In this document: positions 6,981 through 13,121 of the stretch, piece after piece | Layout: every line of letters starts with the position of its first letter | Position numbering within the stretch: position 1 is the stretch's first letter | The notes under the pieces: generated by a model | Databases searched by the model: none | What the model was told of the DNA's origin: nothing | Seen by the model: only the letters and a program-made list of their open reading frames with translations | Program-made: the position numbers and the translations under genes | DNA from: a virus | DNA length: 36,180 bases | IMG/VR virus record: IMGVR_UViG_3300032092_000115 | Location: 1-36,180 of that record | Reading direction: 5' to 3' (one strand)

Positions 6981-7913
6981 ATGGCTGACGGAAGCATCGT
7001 GACTCAAATTCCGGACCACATCCGGGCTCAATTCTCCGACCAGTGGGGAATCCAAATCCAGCAACTTGACGCCAAACTGGCGGGCGTCATGACCGTCGAA
7101 CCCGGGTGGACCGCGAAGGACTACTATTTCGACGACGTGGAAAAAATCGACTGGGCGGAAGAAACCGGCCGGCACGAGGATACCAACCCGACCGAGGTCG
7201 ACCTCAGCAAGATCCGCGGGACCAAGCGTTACCTGAAGGTCGCCAAGATCTTCGGTCGCCGGGACGCCGAGTGGCTCGACCGCATCGGCCGCCCCGACTC
7301 CGAGGTGATGACGGCAATGAAGGCCGGCTTCATGCGTGCCCTCGATGACCGCTGCGTCGCCGCTGCGGCCGAACAGAAGTACGCCGGCCCGGAAAACGCG
7401 CAGACGCTCATCAGTTTCCCGGCCGGGAACGTGGTCGCTCAAGACTTCGTCCTCTCCGGTGCCGCGGCCAATTCCGGCCTGACGGTTCCGAAACTGTTCG
7501 AGGTCGAGCGCCTCGCCCGCGTCGCCGACGTGGACTTCGACTCCGAGGAATTTTACCTCGCCATCGGGCCGAAGCAGATCCAGGACATGGTGGCGCACGT
7601 CACCGCGGCCGGAAACGACATCTATGCCAAGATGCTCGCCGACTGGCTGAACAACCGCTCGTCGAAGCTGCTCGGCATCTTCAACGTGATTGTCTCGAAC
7701 AAGCTGGAGATTGTCTCCGGGTCGAACTCCTACCGCCGATGCCTGGCCTTCACCCGCCGCGCGTTCGCGAAGTCTCCCGAGACGCACACGACCGCCGTCG
7801 ACACTCTGCCGGGCAAGTCCCACAGCGTGCAGATTGCGGCCTACGGAGACACCGGCGTTGTCCGCCGGTACGACAACCTCGTGTACCACATGCTCTGCGA
7901 CGAGACCCTGTAA
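6981..7913 (+). CDS. Major capsid protein
   Basis: This encodes 310 residues. Features fitting the podovirus HK97-fold capsid family that includes BPP-1 Bbp17 are FSDQWGIQIQQLDAKLAGVMTVEP near the start, the E-loop-like charged stretch EETGRHEDTNPTEVDLSKIRGTKRYLKVAKIFGRRDAEWLDR (read as parts of residues about 55-97) and EFYLAIGPKQIQDMVAH near residue 190. It lies directly after the scaffold gene, in a separate transcript leader with the motif, the hairpin and a TTACTTTACC start context, consistent with high expression. The ATG at 6981 begins MADGS. No slippery sequence for a frameshifted minor capsid is visible at the 3' end. The capsid role is secure from context; the precise family is moderately so. 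Confidence 0.88.
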   Translation: MADGSIVTQIPDHIRAQFSDQWGIQIQQLDAKLAGVMTVEPGWTAKDYYFDDVEKIDWAEETGRHEDTNPTEVDLSKIRGTKRYLKVAKIFGRRDAEWLDRIGRPDSEVMTAMKAGFMRALDDRCVAAAAEQKYAGPENAQTLISFPAGNVVAQDFVLSGAAANSGLTVPKLFEVERLARVADVDFDSEEFYLAIGPKQIQDMVAHVTAAGNDIYAKMLADWLNNRSSKLLGIFNVIVSNKLEIVSGSNSYRRCLAFTRRAFAKSPETHTTAVDTLPGKSHSVQIAAYGDTGVVRRYDNLVYHMLCDETL

Positions 7914-7924
7914 CCCTGACAACT

Positions 7925-7945
7925 GCCGGCGACCTCCCCGCCGGC
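7925..7945 (+). terminator. Hairpin after the capsid gene, possible attenuator
   Basis: GCCGGCG (7925-7931) and CGCCGGC (7939-7945) form a perfect 7-bp GC-rich stem with the loop ACCTCCC. The bases after it are CTTCATTC rather than a T-run, so any termination would be weak. A partial terminator after the capsid gene would fit the need for excess capsid; it could also protect the capsid mRNA 3' end. Confidence 0.45.
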
Positions 7946-7966
7946 CTTCATTCACACTTCACACTG

Positions 7967-7976
7967 TTATTTTACC
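7967..7976 (+). promoter_or_regulatory. SD-less leader element TTATTTTACC before the cement-like gene
   Basis: TTATTTTACC directly precedes the ATG and, together with ATGGCTGA, matches the capsid start context at 17 of 18 bases. No Shine-Dalgarno sequence is present. Confidence 0.45.
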
Positions 7977-8441
7977 ATGGCTGAACTTCTCTCCGCATTC
8001 GCTCAGGCTCAAACCAACGCGAAAGGCGCAAAAACCAACGGATACCCCAACGCGGCTCGGATGCAGCGGACGATCAAGGTCGCCCGCGACACCTACACCA
8101 CGACCGGGGCGGAAGCGAACAACGACACGATCAAGCTGGGGGTCTTCCTCCCGGCCGGCTCTGTCGTCAACGTCGAGAACTGCAAACTCCGCTTCGGCGC
8201 GAGCGGCACCTTCTCGGCCTCGGTCACTCTGCAACGGGTGCGAGCCGGCGTGGCGACTTCACTGTCCGCCGCTCTGGCCACGACCTCGGCCGCTGTCGGC
8301 ACGTTCGCCGCGGCCGCGATCACGCCCCCGACCGAGAGCCAAGCCGGGGATTTCCTGCAGCTCCTCATTACGCCGTTCACCTCGGCGACCGCGGGCAAGG
8401 TCATTGCCGCCGAGATTCAATTCGACGCGCCCCTGACCTAA
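7977..8441 (+). CDS. Putative capsid cement/decoration protein
   Basis: This encodes 154 residues, rich in Ala, Thr and Ser, with alternating beta-like segments (TIKLGVFLPAGSVVNVENCKLRFG, then FSASVTLQRV and a final GKVIAAEIQFDAPL). This suggests an all-beta fold such as a jelly roll. In BPP-1 the gene following the capsid encodes a jelly-roll cement protein, and the same order Bbp19-like, scaffold, capsid, this gene is seen here, so a cement role is likely. The leader matches that of the capsid gene, which points to similarly high expression. No cysteine-based or catalytic motif is seen. Assignment rests mainly on synteny and predicted beta content. Confidence 0.65.
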   Translation: MAELLSAFAQAQTNAKGAKTNGYPNAARMQRTIKVARDTYTTTGAEANNDTIKLGVFLPAGSVVNVENCKLRFGASGTFSASVTLQRVRAGVATSLSAALATTSAAVGTFAAAAITPPTESQAGDFLQLLITPFTSATAGKVIAAEIQFDAPLT

Positions 8442-8447
8442 GACCCG

Positions 8448-9191
8448 ATGACACAGACCGGCATCGCGAATCTCGCCCTCTCGCACCTCGGCGCGTCCCA
8501 AATCACAGCGATTACGGATGCGACGGTGGAGGCGGAGGCAATTCGCGATTGCTGGGACGCGGTGCGCAACGGGCTGATCCGGGCGCACCGATGGAATTTT
8601 GCCAAGACGCGGGCGTATCTGACGCCTGTCGTATGGGGGGAGTCCTTCGCTCTCCCGACTGACTGCCTCCGGGTGGTCCGTGTGAACGGTGTCGACCAGT
8701 CCGGCACCGTCGACGAAGGAGCCGAGATCGAGGGGCGGACGCTGCGGCTCGCGGCCACTACCTGCGAGGTGGTGTACCTCCGGATCATCGAGAATCCGGA
8801 CGACTGGGACGCTCTGTTTACCATCGTTTTCGGGTACGAGCTGGCGGCTGCGGTCGGGCCGCGCCTCGCCAACGGTTCGCAGTCGCTGGCGTCTGAGATG
8901 CGCGACCGCGCGACCGATCAACTGCAGATCGCCATGGCGGCAAATGCCATCGAGACAAAGCCGACGATCCGTCGGGCAATCGAGGGGAGCCGCTACCTCG
9001 AACACGTCTGGGGCTCGCCCGTCGTCCGCTCCGCCCCCTCTGCTCCGGCCCCGCCGACGACGGCCCCGGCTGGCAGCTCCTCGACGCCGGTCATCACCAT
9101 TGTCCAAGGAACGGACGGCGCGTGGTACGAAAAAACGACGATGCCGGACGGGACGGAATTCTTCAAACCTGTCTTCACTGCTCTGCCATGA
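8448..9191 (+). CDS. Tail adaptor protein, T7 gp11-like (tail tubular protein A)
   Basis: This encodes 247 residues. The start MTQTGIANLALSHLGASQI, then CWDAVRNGLIRAHRWNFAKTRAYL, is the classic N-terminal helix pair of podovirus tail tubular protein A, which forms the ring under the portal. LPTDCLRVVRVNG and FGYELAAAVGPRL follow in the expected order. A Pro/Ala-rich linker near residues 190-210 leads to a C-terminal tail, AWYEKTTMPDGTEFFKPVF, which looks like an added small beta module. In T7 the partner nozzle gene follows immediately, whereas here it begins at 13121, after a three-gene block. It overlaps the fibre gene by four bases. Confidence 0.88.
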   Translation: MTQTGIANLALSHLGASQITAITDATVEAEAIRDCWDAVRNGLIRAHRWNFAKTRAYLTPVVWGESFALPTDCLRVVRVNGVDQSGTVDEGAEIEGRTLRLAATTCEVVYLRIIENPDDWDALFTIVFGYELAAAVGPRLANGSQSLASEMRDRATDQLQIAMAANAIETKPTIRRAIEGSRYLEHVWGSPVVRSAPSAPAPPTTAPAGSSSTPVITIVQGTDGAWYEKTTMPDGTEFFKPVFTALP

Positions 9192-12100
9192 TCCGCGCCT
9201 GCCTCGTTGTTCTCGCTCTCGTGACCTCGTCCGCCGCCGCCGACGAGGTCTTATTCAATTGGCGGCCAGACAACACTGGCCCGTGGGAGCCCAAGCGGCT
9301 GCTCGCCACGCCTGGCTACGTCCTGCAGGTCGATGAGAACGGCGAGCCGGCATTCGTCGCGCCTGTGTCGGGCGACGGCACCGGCAACGTCGTGGGCCCG
9401 GTCAGTTCTGTTTCCAGCAACGTCGCGGTCTTCAATGGCCCGACCGGCAAGATCATCATGGACGGCGGGTACAGCATCGCCCAGATGCTCTCCCGCTCGG
9501 CTCACACCGGCACCCAGGCGGCGGGCACCATCACTGGGCTCGCAGCCTCGGCGACCACTGACACAACCAACGCGAGCAACATCGGGTTCGGCACCCTGCC
9601 CGATGCGCGTCTCTCGTCCTCGGTCGCCCTTGAGACGACCGCCAACACCTTCACGGCAAACCAGACGCTGACGACCGGGACCACGCCGGCATGGGTGGTC
9701 AACCGCACGGGCGGCAAGAACGGAGCCTTTGGTGCCGGCACCGGCGGCGCGTTTCTCAGCTACGACGACAGCGGGTTCTTCGGGATCCTTCGGTCGACCA
9801 ATGCGAACAACCTCGCGAACCCGGGGCAATTCGGCAGTTGGTCGATGTACATCGAGTCGGACGGTGACATCGGGGTGGGCAACATCGCGCCGACCGCCAA
9901 GCTCGATGTCACCGGCACGGTCAAGGCGACTGCCTTTGTCGGCGATGGCTCGGGTCTGACCGGCGTGGCTGGAGGTGATGTCGACGGTCCGATTAGCGCC
10001 ACCGACTCACAGATTGCCGTGTTCGATGGACCGACCGGGAAGATCCTCAAGGACGGTGGCGTGACGCTGGCGACGCTGCGCAACGCCTCGACCGCGTTCA
10101 CCTCGGGCACCGTACCTGTCGGGACGCTCGGAAGCGGGACCGCCAACAGTTCGACCTACCTGCGCGGCGACGGGACGTGGTCGACTCCGTCGGGGTCCGG
10201 TAACGTGACAGGACCGGGATCCTCGACCGTCGACAACCTCGCGGCTTTCAACGCGACCAATGGGCAGTTGCTCAAGGACGGCGGCTTCGCTTTGTCGGAC
10301 GTGGCGCGCCGATCCCAGGTCAACACGTTCGCCGCTGGCCAAACGATCCAGCACTCGACCAACCCGTTCCTCGCGGTCTCCCGCACGAGCAACAAGGCTG
10401 CGGCACTGGGCGCTGGGACGGGTGCCGGCTTCATCTCCTACGACTCCTCGGGAGACTTCGCCATCGGGGCGGCGACCAATGCGAACGTCCTGGCCGCGCC
10501 GGGGACGACCGAGACTTGGCATATGTGGCTCAAGGGCGCTACCGGACGGCTCGGCATCGGGACGACCACGCCGGCCACCCTGCTCGACGTGAACGGCACA
10601 GTGACGGCCACCGGATTCAGCGGACCCGCCAGCGGGCTCACGGGGCTCCCTGCGGCGCAACTCTCGGGCACGGTGCCGACCGGCAACCTCGGCTCGGGCA
10701 CGGCGAACGGGACGACCTACCTGCGAGGCGACGGCACCTGGTCGACTCCGGCCGGCACGGGTGACGTTGTCGGCCCATCCGGCGGGGCGACCGATGGCGC
10801 GATTGCCACCTTCGACACAGCGACCGGCAAGCTCCTCAAGAACTCGACCAAGCTGTCTGCCCAGGTGCCGCAGCTCAACACGACCAATACGTTCGGGGAA
10901 AACGTGACCATCGCCAAGGCGGCTACCACTGGACTGGTCGTCTCTCACACCTCCGGCAAGGCGGGGGCACTCGTCGCCGGCACTGGTGCCGCCGTCTTCT
11001 CGTTCGACTCCTCGGGCGCGTTCGGCATCGGCTCGACCACCAACGCCAACGTGACCGGCGCGCCCGGTCAGTTTGAGACCTACCGTCTCTGGATCGAGGG
11101 ATCGACCGGCAATGTCGGAATCGGCACCGGCAGTTCGTCGCCGGCATCCAAGCTGGAGGTGAGCGGCACGGTCACCGCGACCACGTTCTCCGGGTCCGGC
11201 GCGAGCCTGACCGCACTCAACGCCAGCAACCTCACGACCGGCACCGTTCCCACGGCGCAGCTTGGATCCGGTACGGCGAACAATACGACCTACCTGCGTG
11301 GCGATGGGACGTGGCAGACGGTTTCCGGCGGCAGCGGGATGTCGACGACCGACCAGGACAACGTGTACTACGGCGACGGCAGCGACGGCGACGTGACGGT
11401 CAACACTGCCACGCAAAACGCGGGCGATTGGTTGAGTGCCGGCGTGATGACCCGGGACGTTTACCTGAACGATTTGACCATCAACTCGACCGGCCAAATC
11501 CAGACGAACGGGTGGCGCATCTTCGTCAACGGGGTGCTCGACATCACTGCCGCCGCTGCGAACTCCATCGTTGTCTCGACCACTTCGGCGAACGGTGCGA
11601 ACGGATCCGGTTCGACTGCTGGCTCGTCCGCCGCCTCGGCGGGTGCTCAAAATGCCTTAGGCGATGGTGTCGATGGGACCAACGGCATCGCCGGTGGGAC
11701 TGGCGCGACCTCTGCAGCGTCTAGTCCGAGCGGTCCCTACGTTATGGGTGGTCGAGGGGGGTCGACCGGCAAGGGCGGGAACGGCTCGAACGGCTCGGCA
11801 TCGACCACGACCTCCACTACGGCTCCCACGCCATACAAGATCCGCCGCTACCAGGACATCCTGGCGGTCGGCGTGAGCCTGATGCGCGGAGGTCAAGGCA
11901 CCCGCGGTGGTGGTGGCGGGACGGGGGACGGCACCAATGCCGGCGGCGGCGGCGGGGGTGGTGGATCGGGGGCTGGCATCATCTGGATCGCTGCGCGCAC
12001 GATCTCGCGGGGCGGTTCGACCGCTGCCGGAGCCATCCAAGCGAACGGCTCGAACGGCGGCAACGGCGGCAACGCGGCAGCAGGCAACTCTGGTGGTGGC

Positions 12101-12409
12101 GGCGGCGGGGGTGGTGGCGGCGGCGGCTTCGTCCTGATCTACCACGGCGGGCTGACCGGCACGACCGCGACGAACGCCATCCATGTGAGCGGCGGCAACG
12201 GCGGCGCGGGCGGCACCGGAGTCGGGACCGGCATCGGCGGCAGCGGCGGACAAGGCGGCTACGGCGGTCGGGTCATTCTCGCCAACCTCGCGACCGGAGT
12301 ATTCTCTGAAAGCGATGGAACGACGACCGGCGGCACTGGGCCGAATGCGTCTGGAACCACGGCAGGTGGCACCGCCGGCACCGGAACCTCTTATACCGTC
12401 TCCCTATGA
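9188..12409 (+). CDS. Repeat-rich tail fibre/adhesin with N-terminal signal peptide and polyglycine tip
   Basis: This encodes 1073 residues from ATG 9188 in an ATGA overlap; an upstream in-frame start would only add adaptor-gene shadow. Residues 1-19 (MIRACLVVLALVTSSAAAD) are a textbook Sec signal with an Ala-x-Ala-like end, unexpected for a virion fibre. Residues about 65-720 hold fibre repeats: VxGP...GKxLKDGG, LGSGTAN...YLRGDGTW and GIGTxxPAxKLDVxGTVxAT. About residues 725-850 resemble a beta shaft start (DNVYYGDGSDGDVTV). The last 240 residues are Gly/Ser/Ala/Asn-rich with runs of eight or more glycines, like the polyglycine-helix tips of phage adhesins. It may be a receptor-binding fibre or an exported envelope protein. 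Confidence 0.8.
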   Translation: MIRACLVVLALVTSSAAADEVLFNWRPDNTGPWEPKRLLATPGYVLQVDENGEPAFVAPVSGDGTGNVVGPVSSVSSNVAVFNGPTGKIIMDGGYSIAQMLSRSAHTGTQAAGTITGLAASATTDTTNASNIGFGTLPDARLSSSVALETTANTFTANQTLTTGTTPAWVVNRTGGKNGAFGAGTGGAFLSYDDSGFFGILRSTNANNLANPGQFGSWSMYIESDGDIGVGNIAPTAKLDVTGTVKATAFVGDGSGLTGVAGGDVDGPISATDSQIAVFDGPTGKILKDGGVTLATLRNASTAFTSGTVPVGTLGSGTANSSTYLRGDGTWSTPSGSGNVTGPGSSTVDNLAAFNATNGQLLKDGGFALSDVARRSQVNTFAAGQTIQHSTNPFLAVSRTSNKAAALGAGTGAGFISYDSSGDFAIGAATNANVLAAPGTTETWHMWLKGATGRLGIGTTTPATLLDVNGTVTATGFSGPASGLTGLPAAQLSGTVPTGNLGSGTANGTTYLRGDGTWSTPAGTGDVVGPSGGATDGAIATFDTATGKLLKNSTKLSAQVPQLNTTNTFGENVTIAKAATTGLVVSHTSGKAGALVAGTGAAVFSFDSSGAFGIGSTTNANVTGAPGQFETYRLWIEGSTGNVGIGTGSSSPASKLEVSGTVTATTFSGSGASLTALNASNLTTGTVPTAQLGSGTANNTTYLRGDGTWQTVSGGSGMSTTDQDNVYYGDGSDGDVTVNTATQNAGDWLSAGVMTRDVYLNDLTINSTGQIQTNGWRIFVNGVLDITAAAANSIVVSTTSANGANGSGSTAGSSAASAGAQNALGDGVDGTNGIAGGTGATSAASSPSGPYVMGGRGGSTGKGGNGSNGSASTTTSTTAPTPYKIRRYQDILAVGVSLMRGGQGTRGGGGGTGDGTNAGGGGGGGGSGAGIIWIAARTISRGGSTAAGAIQANGSNGGNGGNAAAGNSGGGGGGGGGGGGFVLIYHGGLTGTTATNAIHVSGGNGGAGGTGVGTGIGGSGGQGGYGGRVILANLATGVFSESDGTTTGGTGPNASGTTAGGTAGTGTSYTVSL
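9641..11225 (+). repeat. Three diverged fibre repeats inside the large fibre gene
   Basis: Three units begin near 9641, 10319 and 10883, each about 110 codons. They share an NTF start, a central GAGTG...SYDSSG...TNAN...APGQ segment and an end of the form GIGTTTPA.KLDV.GTVTAT.F.G.. followed by LTGL. Between units lie LGSGTAN..TYLRGDGTW and a GPT-GK-LKDGG linker. Spacing is 678 then 564 bases. Divergence at the DNA level shows that the duplication is old. Confidence 0.8.
11752..12390 (+). repeat. Glycine-codon-rich tract encoding the fibre tip
   Basis: GGN-rich sequence encodes repeated short glycine runs separated by hydrophobic beta-like spacers (GAGIIWIAARTI, GGFVLIYHGGL, GGRVILANL). The longest glycine runs lie around 11940-11965 and 12097-12127. 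The alternation fits a sandwich of polyglycine type II helices and would also make this DNA prone to slippage and length variation. Confidence 0.7.
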
Positions 12410-12771
12410 TCTTCGGACACAAGACCCAAGCTCGCACGATCTCGACCGACCAGGCCACGTTCGACCGCATGGTCTCAGACGGTGCCATTGTCGCCGCAGA
12501 CTGGATGGAGTGCCCTCCGGTCCCGGTCTATGACCCGGCGACCCAGGCGGCACCGTACTGGGCCAGCGGCGCGTGGCAGGTGCGGGCGCTGAACGCGGAG
12601 GAGATCGCGGTGCGGGCGGCAACGGCGCAGGAGGCGAACGATCTCGAAAGCGAGCGGGCGCAGATTGCCGCGGTCCTGAACGACTTGAAGAACGGGACCG
12701 GCACGACCGCCCAGCGGCTGACCCGCTGCGAGCGCGCCATCGTGTTCCTTTTCAAACGCCTCATCCAATGA
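12406..12771 (+). CDS. Putative fibre-associated protein of unknown function
   Basis: This encodes 121 residues between the exported fibre and the exported Fn3-like protein, overlapping both by four bases. The N-terminal half (TISTDQATFDRMVSDGAIVAADW, PVYDPATQAAPYW, WQVRALNAEEI) resembles small virion-associated proteins that end in a W-x-V-x-x-L-x-x-E-E-I pattern. The C-terminal half is a long helix or coiled coil (residues about 68-120). There is no signal peptide, unlike its two neighbours. A fibre chaperone or fibre-attachment role is plausible from position, but I see no recognised tail-fibre-assembly domain. Confidence 0.6.
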   Translation: MIFGHKTQARTISTDQATFDRMVSDGAIVAADWMECPPVPVYDPATQAAPYWASGAWQVRALNAEEIAVRAATAQEANDLESERAQIAAVLNDLKNGTGTTAQRLTRCERAIVFLFKRLIQ

Positions 12772-13121
12772 AATCTGCACTTCTCGCTCTACTCGTCGTC
12801 GTCACCCTGGCCGGCATCGCCGCCGCCCAGGTCGCACTTCCCAAGACCATCCTGACCTGTGACCCGCCGCCAGCGGGTGATGTCGTCCGGGGTTACATCT
12901 TGTACAAGCGTGCCGCGACCGGGACGGGGTGGGAGGTGGTGAAGGTCTTCAACTCACCCGACCGCCGCTTCGAGGTGCCGCAGCCGATCATCGGCGGCAC
13001 CGAGTTCTCTCTGACCTGCTTCAACGAGGCGGGCGAGTCTGACTACAGTGACTCGCTCATCATGCCGGGCCGCCCGGGCAAGCCGCTGAGTACCCGGGTA
13101 ATTATCGAGTTCGGCCAATAA
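12768..13121 (+). CDS. Secreted fibronectin type III-like protein
   Basis: This encodes 117 residues. Residues 1-21 (MKSALLALLVVVTLAGIAAAQ) form a clear Sec signal peptide with AAA-Q cleavage likely. The mature part reads as one Fn3-like beta sandwich: VVRGYILYKRAATGTGWEVV, then FNSPDRRFEVPQP, GTEFSLTCFNEAGESDYSD, the last of which is the usual YxVxAxNxxGxS strand. Fn3 domains bind carbohydrate or protein surfaces. The start overlaps the previous stop by four bases; the stop shares a base with the next ATG. Like the fibre two genes upstream it is apparently exported, although it lies in the virion operon. Alternative: a virion surface protein whose hydrophobic start is not cleaved. Confidence 0.7.
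   Translation: MKSALLALLVVVTLAGIAAAQVALPKTILTCDPPPAGDVVRGYILYKRAATGTGWEVVKVFNSPDRRFEVPQPIIGGTEFSLTCFNEAGESDYSDSLIMPGRPGKPLSTRVIIEFGQ

Noticed and set aside
6820-7002. A 60-codon frame across the capsid leader
   Set aside because: It coincides with motif, hairpin and capsid start, has no ribosome site and has a random-looking composition.
7880-7945. A programmed frameshift at the capsid 3' end, as in T7 gp10
   Set aside because: No slippery heptamer or open downstream extension is visible before the stop.
10007-11650. A 547-codon minus-strand open frame opposite the fibre repeats
   Set aside because: Its Arg/Gly-rich repeats mirror the sense fibre repeats and no ribosome site or domain supports it.
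9188-13121. A diversity-generating retroelement target in the fibre block
   Set aside because: BPP-1-like gene order prompted a look, but there is no reverse transcriptase, no template repeat and no adenine-rich variable repeat in the window.
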